The position numbers were made by a program, and so were the translations under genes. The notes under the pieces were generated by a model that made no database searches, was not told the DNA's origin, and was given only the letters and a program-made list of their open reading frames with translations. This document shows, one piece after another, positions 1-6,010 of a stretch of 6,010 bases of DNA. Position 1 is the first letter of the stretch, and each line of letters starts with the position of its first letter. The DNA comes from Sulfurimonadaceae bacterium (GTDB lineage Bacteria; Campylobacterota; Campylobacteria; Campylobacterales; Sulfurimonadaceae), in the NCBI GenBank assembly GCA_030610325.1, contig JAUWRZ010000145.1:1-6010 (forward strand), written 5' to 3'.

Positions 1-239
1 AAAAATCCGTTGACACGGTAGAAGTTCTTAAGTGTCGTGCGCATGATCTTTAAAGTCTTGGGGTCAACGGCCGGTTCGCTCTTCCAAAACTCGTAAAAAT
101 AGGGTAGATGAAGGCCCAGCGCACTGTAGAGCTTACGCTCATCAAAATGCTCGTTGCCGTTGAAAAAAAGAGGCAATGGCTTTGCGTCAAGCAGGGAGCT
201 TAGGATGAGAAGGGTCGCCAGTATAGTCTTCATATGCAT
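1..239 (-). CDS. Omp85/TamA-like outer-membrane protein, N-terminal part (cut by the window edge)
   Basis: Only about 79 codons are present; the gene runs off the left edge. The protein opens with a signal peptide (MKTILATLLILSSLLDA, a basic residue then a hydrophobic core), so it is exported. After it comes a POTRA-like segment: FNGNEHFDERKLYSALGL is the usual F-x-G-N-x-x-F start of a POTRA domain, and FYRVNGFF fits its closing helix and turn. Proteins of this class (BamA, TamA, D15 antigens) use periplasmic POTRA domains and a C-terminal beta barrel to insert proteins into the outer membrane; the barrel is not in view, so BamA versus TamA cannot be settled. The FWKSEP insertion before the second helix resembles Campylobacterota TamA-like proteins from memory. 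Start is uncertain: ATGs at 233 and 239 fit the signal peptide best, but the frame is open upstream with further ATGs at 251, 263 and 296. The ATG at 296 has AGGGGA just before it. The gene diverges from nfeD. Confidence 0.72.
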   Translation of the reverse strand, partial: MHMKTILATLLILSSLLDAKPLPLFFNGNEHFDERKLYSALGLHLPYFYEFWKSEPAVDPKTLKIMRTTLKNFYRVNGF

Positions 240-397
240 CTTATAGCTCATAGACGAGATCATAACATAAAGAGTGGATTCTATTGCTTTGATCATCTGT
301 CCCCTACGCTTTAAGGGTGCCGTTTCTTCTCGCTCCTCAAGTTCCACTTGGGAGTGTATACATCAGTTTATATGGATTGTTTAGTCGATTCACCATC

Positions 398-427
398 TTG
401 ACTTACTGACTCTTTCTTGGTTATCAT
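398..427 (+). promoter_or_regulatory. Putative sigma70-type promoter of nfeD-slipin
   Basis: TTGACT at 398-403 (5 of 6 to the -35 consensus) is followed after 18 bases by TATCAT at 422-427 (5 of 6 to the -10). Transcription would begin near 434, leaving a leader of about 34 bases before the ATG at 468. This placement argues against the in-frame TTG at 417, which would lie inside the promoter. Campylobacterota promoters often have a weak -35, so the match is suggestive only. Confidence 0.5.
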
Positions 428-456
428 AATACATAGTTATCTTTCATACCAATCAC

Positions 457-461
457 AGGTG
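457..461 (+). promoter_or_regulatory. Ribosome binding site deciding the nfeD start
   Basis: AGGTG lies six bases before the ATG at 468. It is a moderate Shine-Dalgarno match, but it is well spaced, and the ATG it serves begins directly with a signal-peptide-like sequence. The upstream TTG at 417 has no comparable site. Confidence 0.5.
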
Positions 462-467
462 TACAAG

Positions 468-1763
468 ATGAGACGCTTACTCTTTTTCCTACTTTTGACA
501 CTCCTACCACTTTTTGCTAGCACTCTCACGGTCATCGAACTGGAGATAAAAGGGGCTATTGGTCCTGCAAGCAGCAGTCATCTTAAAGCAGCGATGGAAG
601 AGGCAACGCATCAGGATGCTCAGATGATGCTTATCAGACTCGATACTCCCGGTGGTCTATCCACCTCGATGAGAGAGATGATACAAGAGATCACTAACAG
701 TACTGTCCCTGTAGTTACCTACGTCTCTCCAAAAGGTGCCCGGGCTGCGAGTGCCGGGACCTATCTTCTCTACGCTTCGCATGTGGCGGCTATGGCTCCG
801 GGGACCAACCTGGGTGCAGCTACACCGGTCAGTATGATGCCAACTCCAAAGGTGGCTGATGCTAATGGTACCACCATTTCAACGCTGGAAAAGAAAGCCG
901 TCAATGATGCTATGGCGTATATCAAAAGTCTGGCTGAACTTAATGATCGAAACGTCTCCTGGGCTCTGGATGCGGTCAAAGAGGCCAAAAGTCTTTCCTC
1001 TGAGGAGGCATTACGACATGGCGTCATCGATCTTATCGCTGAAGATACGCAGGCACTATTGGTCAGCTTGGATGGCAGGATCGTCACGGTGTCTGAGCAG
1101 AACATCACACTAAATACGGAAGGTGCCACGATAGAACGATTTGAAGCGGATTGGAAGACCCGCTTTCTATCTATCATCACTAACCCAAATATCGCCTATA
1201 TACTGCTGCTTATAGCCATATATGGGATATTTTTTGAGTTGATGAACCCGGGTGCCCTGTTTCCCGGTGTCATCGGAGTGATCTCCGGAGTAGTCGCACT
1301 GTATGCTCTGAACATGATCCCATTTAATTACGCGGGATTACTGCTGATCATCTTGGGTATAGCCTTTATGGTGACAGAGGTCTTTATCGCCGGATTTGGG
1401 ATCTTGGGTATTGGTGGGGTCATCGCTTTTTCTTTGGGCTCTGTATTGTTGTTTGATGCCCAGACCCTGGGAGTAGGGGTCTCTATTCCTCTGATCGTCG
1501 CTTTTACTCTGGTCTCTCTTAGCTTTTTTATCTTTGTCCTACGATTTCTTCTGCGTTCGAGAGAAGTGAAGGTCGTGACCGGTATAGAAGAGATGATAGG
1601 TGTTGAAGCTGAGGTGATCGAGTCTGATAAAAAGGCTCTTAGAGTCCATTGTCATGGTGAGATATGGAATGCCGAGTCCGAAGATGAACTCGAAGTCGGT
1701 CAAAAAGTGCGTGTAAGGAGCCTCTCAGGCTTAGTCTTGCATGTAGAAGCTATTAAGGAGTAG
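468..1763 (+). CDS. nfeD: NfeD-type membrane-bound serine protease (ClpP class)
   Basis: A 431-residue full-length NfeD. Residues 1-18 are a signal peptide ([18 protein letters not shown]). Residues 20-210 form a ClpP/crotonase-like protease: DTPGG at 59-63 fits the oxyanion strand, ARAASAGTY at 91-99 carries the nucleophile Ser95, and the KAVND segment carries Lys143, giving the Ser-Lys dyad known from Pyrococcus PH1510 (Ser97/Lys138). About five membrane helices follow (roughly 243-258, 262-283, 288-307, 312-330, 338-361). Residues 370-431 form the small C-terminal NfeD OB-fold (GVEAEV ... [20 protein letters not shown]). The protease domain should sit outside the cytoplasmic membrane. In the family the long form cleaves the C-terminal hydrophobic part of a partner stomatin/slipin, and that partner is the next gene, four bases downstream. 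The start at 468 is chosen because it begins the signal peptide and follows a plausible promoter and ribosome site; an in-frame TTG at 417 would add 17 residues. The physiological role is poorly defined; membrane protein quality control is the usual suggestion. Confidence 0.93.
   Translation: MRRLLFFLLLTLLPLFASTLTVIELEIKGAIGPASSSHLKAAMEEATHQDAQMMLIRLDTPGGLSTSMREMIQEITNSTVPVVTYVSPKGARAASAGTYLLYASHVAAMAPGTNLGAATPVSMMPTPKVADANGTTISTLEKKAVNDAMAYIKSLAELNDRNVSWALDAVKEAKSLSSEEALRHGVIDLIAEDTQALLVSLDGRIVTVSEQNITLNTEGATIERFEADWKTRFLSIITNPNIAYILLLIAIYGIFFELMNPGALFPGVIGVISGVVALYALNMIPFNYAGLLLIILGIAFMVTEVFIAGFGILGIGGVIAFSLGSVLLFDAQTLGVGVSIPLIVAFTLVSLSFFIFVLRFLLRSREVKVVTGIEEMIGVEAEVIESDKKALRVHCHGEIWNAESEDELEVGQKVRVRSLSGLVLHVEAIKE
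1755..1760 (+). promoter_or_regulatory. Ribosome binding site of the slipin, inside the nfeD 3' end
   Basis: AAGGAG lies in the last codons of nfeD, immediately before its TAG stop, and seven bases before the slipin ATG at 1768. Ribosomes ending nfeD would stand on this site, so translation of the two genes is probably coupled. Confidence 0.75.
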
Positions 1764-1767
1764 AATC

Positions 1768-2535
1768 ATGTTACCTCTTATACCGATGACTATCCTTTAC
1801 AGTCTGCTGATAGTGATTGTCTTATTGGCACTTGCCATCAGGATACTGCGTGAGTATCAGCGTGGAGTGGTCTTTACACTTGGTCGTTTTACTGGAGTGA
1901 AGGGTCCGGGTCTTATCATCCTGATCCCCTTTATCCAGCAGATGGTACGCGTTGACCTGCGTACTATCGTGCTCGATGTCCCGACACAGGATGTCATCTC
2001 GCATGATAATGTCTCTGTCCATGTCAATGCCGTCGTCTATTATCGGGTCATCGATCCTGAGAAAGCGATCATCCAGGTGGAGGACTTTAATGCGGCCACG
2101 AGTGAGTTGGCGCAGACGACACTGCGCTCAGTATTGGGCGGTCATGAGCTTGATGAGATGTTGGCAGAACGTGAACGTCTGAACACTGATATCCAGCAGA
2201 TACTGGACAAACAGACCGATGCCTGGGGGATCAAGATCTCCAATGTAGAGATAAAGCATATCGATCTCGATGAGAGCATGGTACGTGCTATTGCCAAGCA
2301 GGCAGAAGCGGAGCGTGAACGCCGTGCAAAAGTCATCAATGCAAAAGGGGAACTTGAAGCAAGTTCGAACCTGCTCGAAGCCGCAGAGATGCTTGCCAAG
2401 AACTCTTTAGGTATCCAGTTACGTTATCTTCAGACGATGAGTGATATCTCAGGAGATAAGACCAATACCATCGTGTTTCCGTTTCCGACAGAACTAAGTA
2501 GTTTTTTTAATGGGATGAAAAAGGAGGACACATAG
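1768..2535 (+). CDS. Slipin (stomatin-like SPFH/band 7 membrane protein)
   Basis: A 255-residue slipin, the usual length for prokaryotic p-stomatins. Residues 5-26 are a single N-terminal membrane anchor. [14 protein letters not shown] (28-41) and [10 protein letters not shown] (46-55) start the SPFH domain, which runs to about 170 with the typical [21 protein letters not shown] region. Residues 172-212 are a charged, alanine-rich coiled coil ([19 protein letters not shown]). The C-terminal [11 protein letters not shown] (233-243) corresponds in place and pattern to the hydrophobic segment of Pyrococcus PH1511 cleaved by the NfeD protease PH1510. Slipins form oligomeric rings or cages at the membrane and organise membrane domains or restrain partner proteases. 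Its place directly behind nfeD with an overlapping ribosome site is the classical arrangement and supports a joint complex. The gene ends 24 bases from the convergent murein endopeptidase gene, with no U-tract terminator visible between them. Confidence 0.94.
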   Translation: MLPLIPMTILYSLLIVIVLLALAIRILREYQRGVVFTLGRFTGVKGPGLIILIPFIQQMVRVDLRTIVLDVPTQDVISHDNVSVHVNAVVYYRVIDPEKAIIQVEDFNAATSELAQTTLRSVLGGHELDEMLAERERLNTDIQQILDKQTDAWGIKISNVEIKHIDLDESMVRAIAKQAEAERERRAKVINAKGELEASSNLLEAAEMLAKNSLGIQLRYLQTMSDISGDKTNTIVFPFPTELSSFFNGMKKEDT

Positions 2536-2559
2536 GCTCGAGCAGGGTAGGTCAGGAAT

Positions 2560-3129
2560 TTACCAGTATCTGATCTCACCGACATCGACATGTACGAAAC
2601 CTGAATCCGGATAAAGACCGACACCACCCATCCTCTGTTCCATGGCGGCTCTCTTTAGCATCGAGAGGCTTACCCCTGTGAGCTTGACATCTATGGCCTG
2701 ACCTTCCATATGAAGACTGTTTTTCTCCACACCGGTAGTATGTCTTCGAAGATAATCATTTGTCTTTGCTGAGCGATATCCGGAGATGACCTGAAAAGGC
2801 TTAGTGGTGTTGAGTCGTTTAGAGATGGCATGTAGCAGTTCGAGAAGTCCCGTGTCTATCTTCTGGACCTCACCTGTCCTAAAATCTCTGAGAAGATGAT
2901 CGATCTCTTTAAGACTCTCGGGGATATACTCCCCTTCTGCCCAATAGGTACTCCGGAGGGTCTCATTGGTATGGACATTGTAAAAAGAGAGTGACCTTTC
3001 GATCTCAGACTGTTTTTCAAAAGCAAGGAATGAGTCCGAAAGAGATGTATCTGAAAAAAGGGTAGTCGCTGAGGCAATACCACCAAGTCTCATGAACATC
3101 CTTCGGTCTATGTTGTCTATAGTTCCCAT
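2560..3129 (-). CDS. YcbK/MepK-like M15 (DUF882) peptidoglycan endopeptidase with Tat signal
   Basis: A 189-residue protein ending in RYW as is common in this family. Residues 7-25 (IDRRMFMRLGGIASATTLF) have the twin-arginine pattern RRxFxR followed by a weakly hydrophobic stretch, so export by Tat is likely, as for E. coli YcbK. From about 45 the DUF882/peptidase M15 fold follows: LSFYNVHTNETL, HLLRDFRTGE, then FQVISGYRSAKTN (112-124) and the metal-binding motif SLHMEGQAID with His140 and Asp147, and FVHVDVG with His180. These three residues match the zinc ligands of M15 enzymes. Known members cut cross-links of murein (MepK cuts meso-DAP to meso-DAP 3-3 links); the exact bond here is not shown by sequence. 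The ATG at 3129 is chosen because AGAGGAG lies eight bases upstream and it places the RR motif near the N-terminus; an in-frame ATG at 3186 lacks a ribosome site. It reads toward the slipin and is downstream of htpG, but separated by about 308 bases, so an own promoter is likely. Confidence 0.88.
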   Translation of the reverse strand: MGTIDNIDRRMFMRLGGIASATTLFSDTSLSDSFLAFEKQSEIERSLSFYNVHTNETLRSTYWAEGEYIPESLKEIDHLLRDFRTGEVQKIDTGLLELLHAISKRLNTTKPFQVISGYRSAKTNDYLRRHTTGVEKNSLHMEGQAIDVKLTGVSLSMLKRAAMEQRMGGVGLYPDSGFVHVDVGEIRYW

Positions 3130-3137
3130 TATGTGAT

Positions 3138-3144
3138 CTCCTCT
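3138..3144 (-). promoter_or_regulatory. Ribosome binding site deciding the endopeptidase start
   Basis: On the minus strand AGAGGAG stands eight bases before the ATG at 3129. The alternative ATG at 3186 is preceded by AGTCATGACTCACA, which has no Shine-Dalgarno match, so the shorter 189-residue protein is preferred. Confidence 0.7.
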
Positions 3145-3408
3145 AACCCATCCTATGAAAGTATCTCTTATGATATAGTCTGCCATTGTGAGTCATGACT
3201 TTTGATCTTGCCTTCAAGTCGATCCTACATCCACTTTAGCAATATTATTATGAAAATATACCTAATACTATATTACAAAACCCGTTAATAAGTATAAGTT
3301 TTAGATAGTGCTCTTTTATGAGCTGTCTTTCAGTTGTAGGTAGTTATATTTGGAGATTTTCATAGCTGTTCTACTAAGTAGTCGTGAGTAAAGATGATAT
3401 ATGGGGAG
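3145..3408 (-). other. AT-rich non-coding spacer upstream of the endopeptidase gene
   Basis: No credible gene is seen on either strand; the longest ATG-started frames noticed are about 12-15 codons without ribosome sites. The section 3240-3300 is strongly AT-rich. It holds several -10-like hexamers on the minus strand (TATAGT at 3267-3272, TATATT at 3255-3260, TAATAT at 3242-3247) but none has a well-spaced -35. A 5-base dyad TAATA-CTA-TATTA lies at 3263-3275. The endopeptidase promoter probably sits here, with a leader of roughly 100 bases, but I cannot choose one site. Confidence 0.35.
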
Positions 3409-3426
3409 CACACCCAAGAGGGTGTG
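3409..3426 (-). terminator. GC-rich hairpin just after htpG (terminator without a clear U-tract)
   Basis: A perfect 7-base-pair inverted repeat, CACACCC and GGGTGTG with a four-base loop, begins 11 bases after the htpG stop. On the minus strand it is followed by CTCCCCATAT, not by a run of T, so it is not a standard intrinsic terminator. It could stabilise the 3' end of the htpG message or act with Rho. Confidence 0.4.
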
Positions 3427-3437
3427 AAAAGGGAAGT

Positions 3438-5330
3438 CTAGAGTGCTTTAGCCATGATACGGTTAAGACGTGTGATGAACTCAGCAGTATCATCGATCTT
3501 CATACCGTCAAACAGTTTTGCCTGATCTAGTAGGACATGGGCAGCATCGTTGATAAGGTTCTGATCAGCAGAGCCTTTCAGTTTTAGCAGCAACTCATGT
3601 TTTGGATTGATCTGAAGGATAGGGATGATAGGAGCATCTTCGCCACCTTGACCCATCTGCTTCATCATCTGTGCCATCATGTAACTTGGGTCCTCTTTAT
3701 CGATCTTCAGACATACCGGTGAATCAGTCAGGTCGTTAGTGACTTCGACTGATTTGACGCTGTCACCAAGAGCATCTTTAAGCTCTTTAGTCAGTCCTTC
3801 GTAGTCTTTAGCAGTCTCTTCTTCAGCTTTCTTCTCATCTTCACTCTCTTCGAACTTCGCATCAGCGACATTGATGAACTTGTACTCTTTGTACTCAGTG
3901 ACCATCGGGAAGACGATAGTGTCGATCTCTTCGTTCATGACGATGACATCGATGTCTTTTGCTTTGAAGCGCTCAAGTGAAGGGGAGTTCTTCAACATCG
4001 CAAGACTCATCTGTCCTGTAAGGTAGTAGATCTCTTTCTTCTCTTCATCGACGTTAGCTACGAAATCACCGATATGTACCGGCTCGCTGCTGTTAAGTGT
4101 GTTGAACTGGATAAGATCAAGGATCTTCTCACGGTTGCCGTGGTCGCTGTAGAGACCCTCTTTGATGACATTACCGAACTCAGCATAGAACTTGCCATAC
4201 TTCTCTTTGTCTTTCTTCGCCAGCTTTGAAAGCTCTGTAAGGACCTTCTTGACAGAAGTGTTCTTGATCTTACTCAGTACCGGATTTGACTGAAGGATCT
4301 CACGGCTGACATTGAGTGGAAGGTCAGCTGAGTCGATCACACCACGTAGGAAACGCAGATACGTCGGCATAAGCTCTTTATCATCATCAGTGATGAACAC
4401 ACGGTTGATGTAGAGTTTCATACCAGGCTGATAATCGACACGGTAGAGGTCCATCGGTGCTTTTGAAGGGACATAGAAGAGAGTCGTGTACTCTATAGCA
4501 CCTTCTGCTTTGTTGTGCATCCATAGCAGTGGCTCATCACTATCATGGGCAATACTCTGGTAGAAGTCTTTGTACTCATCATCCTTGATCTCTGATTTTG
4601 AGATGGTCCACAGCGCTGATGCTTTATTGATCTGCTCGTTTTTCATCTCAGTCGATGATGGTTTAGTCTCTTTACCTTCATCATCAGTCTCAGCTGCGAT
4701 ATAGTCCTCTTTATCCATAAAGATAGGGAAAGGGATGTGGTTGGAGTATTTGGTGATGATGCTCTCGATGCGGTGTGCTTCAAGGAACTCCTCTTCATCA
4801 TCTTTAAGATGCATGACGATCGTCGTACCGATCTCTGTAGACTCAGTCTCTTCAAGATCGTATTCGCCATCACCTGTACTTACCCATTTGTAAGCTTTCT
4901 CCTCACCGGCTTTTCTGGAGGTGACTTCTACTCTGTCGGCTACCATGAACGAAGCGTAGAACCCGACACCGAACTGGCCGATAAGCTGAGAGTCTTTCTT
5001 CTGATCACCGGAGAGGTTATCAAGGAACGCTTTTGTCCCTGACTTTGCGATCGTACCAAGGTTAGCTACGAGGTCATCGCCATTCATACCGATACCACTG
5101 TCTCTGACTGTCAGTGTCTTCGCTTCTTTATCAGCGATGATATCGATACGTGGTGAGAACTCGATACTCTTATAGGCATCGTCAGTCAGTACAAGCATAT
5201 TTAGTTTGTCTAATGCATCAGAAGCATTTGAGACCAGCTCGCGTATGAATATCTCTTTGTTAGAGTAGAGTGAGTGGATCATCAACTGTAGAAGTTGATT
5301 GACCTCGGTCTGAAATTGATGTTTTGCCAT
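3438..5330 (-). CDS. htpG: HtpG, bacterial Hsp90 chaperone
   Basis: A complete 630-residue HtpG, close to the usual 620-640. The protein is an ATP-driven homodimeric cytosolic chaperone that remodels clients, in bacteria together with DnaK. The N-terminal GHKL ATPase (about 1-215) shows ELVSNASDALDKL (31-43; Glu31 catalytic, Asn35 for magnesium), DSGIGM (77-82) contacting the adenine, GTIAKSGTKAF (92-102), and the lid-hinge GQFGVGFYASF (118-128). A charged linker (about 205-235) leads to the middle domain with INKASALW (234-241) and the ATP-contacting loop LNVSREILQSNPVL (339-352; Arg343). The C-terminal dimerisation domain follows an acidic linker (about 494-510) and includes a methionine-rich amphipathic segment MMAQMMKQMG (551-560) of the kind that binds clients. 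There is no MEEVD tail, as expected in bacteria. The ATG at 5330 has AGAGGAAG seven bases upstream and begins MAKHQFQTEV, the normal start. The gene lies 120 bases after truA, with its own promoter in the gap, so it is probably transcribed separately. Confidence 0.98.
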   Translation of the reverse strand: MAKHQFQTEVNQLLQLMIHSLYSNKEIFIRELVSNASDALDKLNMLVLTDDAYKSIEFSPRIDIIADKEAKTLTVRDSGIGMNGDDLVANLGTIAKSGTKAFLDNLSGDQKKDSQLIGQFGVGFYASFMVADRVEVTSRKAGEEKAYKWVSTGDGEYDLEETESTEIGTTIVMHLKDDEEEFLEAHRIESIITKYSNHIPFPIFMDKEDYIAAETDDEGKETKPSSTEMKNEQINKASALWTISKSEIKDDEYKDFYQSIAHDSDEPLLWMHNKAEGAIEYTTLFYVPSKAPMDLYRVDYQPGMKLYINRVFITDDDKELMPTYLRFLRGVIDSADLPLNVSREILQSNPVLSKIKNTSVKKVLTELSKLAKKDKEKYGKFYAEFGNVIKEGLYSDHGNREKILDLIQFNTLNSSEPVHIGDFVANVDEEKKEIYYLTGQMSLAMLKNSPSLERFKAKDIDVIVMNEEIDTIVFPMVTEYKEYKFINVADAKFEESEDEKKAEEETAKDYEGLTKELKDALGDSVKSVEVTNDLTDSPVCLKIDKEDPSYMMAQMMKQMGQGGEDAPIIPILQINPKHELLLKLKGSADQNLINDAAHVLLDQAKLFDGMKIDDTAEFITRLNRIMAKAL

Positions 5331-5337
5331 TGATTAG

Positions 5338-5345
5338 CTTCCTCT
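5338..5345 (-). promoter_or_regulatory. Ribosome binding site of htpG
   Basis: On the minus strand AGAGGAAG stands seven bases before the ATG at 5330, a strong and well-spaced Shine-Dalgarno site that fixes the start. Confidence 0.75.
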
Positions 5346-5361
5346 TCTGTAAATTCGCGAA

Positions 5362-5390
5362 ATTATAACAAAATGAAAAGAGTAATGCAA
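5362..5390 (-). promoter_or_regulatory. htpG promoter with extended -10
   Basis: On the minus strand a perfect TATAAT (5362-5367) is preceded by TGT, giving the extended -10 TGTTATAAT. Seventeen bases further up is TTGCAT (5385-5390), a weak -35 with only TTG matching. A strong extended -10 with a degenerate -35 and T-rich spacer is the usual sigma70 promoter form in Campylobacterota. Start of transcription is expected near 5355, giving a short leader of about 25 bases. No clear CIRCE (HrcA) element or complete HAIR (HspR) repeat is present. Confidence 0.7.
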
Positions 5391-5450
5391 GTCAAGTAAG
5401 GAAAGATGAGTCTATTTGACTAAAGGTTTCCTGGATGATGATCATGGAAG

Positions 5451-6010
5451 TCAGTTGACTTTTGGAGAGTATTTCACTTTTGCCAGGTAGAGACCATTAG
5501 GTGGGGCAGGTGTACGATGATGAAGATGGCTGAGCGAGAGTTGTTCGTTTAGTCTAGCCACATCAAGTCTTCCTTCGTTGATCTCAAGTAGGAAGCCGAC
5601 CATCATACGGATCTGTGAACGAAGATAGCCGTTGGCCTCGAAGTTGAGGATGACCTTCCCTTTATATCTGTAGGCAAAAGCTTTATAGATAGTACGGACA
5701 CTGCTTTCTGTGTTGCTGCCATTTTTTTCGAAATGTGTGAAGTCATGTGTCCCGATAAAAGTCTTGATAGCGGTGTCCAGCAGGTCCAGCTCGATCTTTT
5801 CAGTAAAGGTGACGAAATCATGCTCAAAAGGGTTTGGTGCTTTATCACTCAGTATGTAGCGATATACTCGCCGTTTGGCACTGTACCTGGCATGAAAGTC
5901 ATCATCCACATGCTCTAGATGGCGGATGCGGATGGAGTCTGGTAACTGGAGATCGAGGCTTCGCTTCAGCTTTTTAAGGTCTTTCCAGTGCGCAGGAAGA
6001 TCACAGTGTA
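5451..6010 (-). CDS. truA: TruA, tRNA pseudouridine(38-40) synthase (5' end outside window)
   Basis: 185 codons and the stop are present; the gene continues past the right edge, with an estimated 55-60 N-terminal residues missing, including the RTDxGVHA loop with the catalytic aspartate. TruA isomerises uridines 38-40 of the anticodon arm of many tRNAs to pseudouridine. In view, in order: HCDLPAHWKDLKKL and LPDSIRIRHLEHV, the post-catalytic region; DFHARYSAKRRVYRYI with the conserved R-x-Y-x-Y segment; FIGTHDFTHFEKNGSNTESSVRTI; GYLRSQIRMMVGFLLEI, the conserved LR-x-x-R-x-M-V-G helix; and APPNGLYLAKVKY, the classic C-terminal signature. The frame remains open through the whole right edge: a GTG at 5909 falls inside the conserved domain and is not the start. 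It is upstream of htpG on the same strand, but the 120-base gap with an htpG promoter suggests only incidental read-through. Confidence 0.95.
   Translation of the reverse strand, partial: HCDLPAHWKDLKKLKRSLDLQLPDSIRIRHLEHVDDDFHARYSAKRRVYRYILSDKAPNPFEHDFVTFTEKIELDLLDTAIKTFIGTHDFTHFEKNGSNTESSVRTIYKAFAYRYKGKVILNFEANGYLRSQIRMMVGFLLEINEGRLDVARLNEQLSLSHLHHRTPAPPNGLYLAKVKYSPKVN

Noticed and set aside
355..362. TGTATACA 8-base palindrome in the divergent intergenic region
   Set aside because: Short AT-rich palindromes are expected by chance; no second copy or link to the promoter was seen.
417..467. TTG start giving an NfeD 17 residues longer
   Set aside because: It would place the start within the likely promoter, has no ribosome site, and puts residues before a clean signal peptide.
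770..1180. 136-codon open frame on the minus strand inside nfeD
   Set aside because: It is antisense to the protease domain with its conserved Ser/Lys motifs; the serine- and alanine-rich translation is typical of a shadow frame.
3130..3186. Longer endopeptidase start at 3186
   Set aside because: No Shine-Dalgarno site, while the ATG at 3129 has AGAGGAG eight bases upstream and leaves the Tat signal N-terminal.
4737..5042. 101-codon open frame on the plus strand inside htpG
   Set aside because: It lies fully antisense to highly conserved HtpG sequence, has no recognisable domain, and is explained as a shadow of the coding frame.
5375..5400. Possible HspR HAIR element (CTTGACT ... ACTC) upstream of htpG
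   Set aside because: Only one half resembles CTTGAGT and the second half fails after ACTC; spacing also does not fit, so it is not supported.
5400..5450. Terminator for truA
   Set aside because: Only a 4-bp pairing AGTC/GACT without a T-run is present after the truA stop; too weak to call.
1..6010. A new defence or mobile system
   Set aside because: All sizeable genes belong to known housekeeping or envelope families, and no direct repeats, integrase, transposase or array was seen.

Overview
The window looks like an ordinary chromosomal stretch from a bacterium of the Campylobacterota. The HtpG sequence (for example the start MAKHQFQTEVNQLLQLM), the short TruA, and the POTRA-type outer-membrane protein all resemble marine chemolithotrophic lineages such as Sulfurovum or Sulfurimonas. 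This is a judgement from sequence familiarity, not from a search. No mobile element, tRNA, rRNA, CRISPR array or sign of recent transfer was seen.

Left part (1-2535). A gene cut off by the left edge reads leftward and encodes the signal peptide and first POTRA of an Omp85/TamA-like outer-membrane protein. It diverges from a rightward two-gene unit: an NfeD-type membrane serine protease (468-1763) and a slipin/stomatin-like SPFH protein (1768-2535). A sigma70-like promoter lies just upstream of nfeD. The slipin ribosome site overlaps the end of nfeD, so the two are probably co-transcribed and translationally coupled. This is the known NfeD-slipin partnership, and the slipin keeps a C-terminal hydrophobic motif at the position where the archaeal homologue is cut by its NfeD.

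Right part (2560-6010), all leftward: the 3' three-quarters of truA (tRNA pseudouridine synthase), then htpG (bacterial Hsp90) behind its own extended -10 promoter, then a Tat-exported YcbK/MepK-type M15 peptidoglycan endopeptidase that ends tail-to-tail with the slipin. About 308 bases between the coding parts of htpG and the peptidase hold a short GC-rich hairpin next to htpG and AT-rich, non-coding sequence upstream of the peptidase.

The theme is mostly cell-envelope biogenesis and quality control (outer-membrane assembly, membrane protease with scaffold, murein hydrolase) next to a cytosolic chaperone and a tRNA modification enzyme. I see no previously undescribed system here; the findings are modest and mostly concern starts, regulatory sites and the NfeD-slipin pair.
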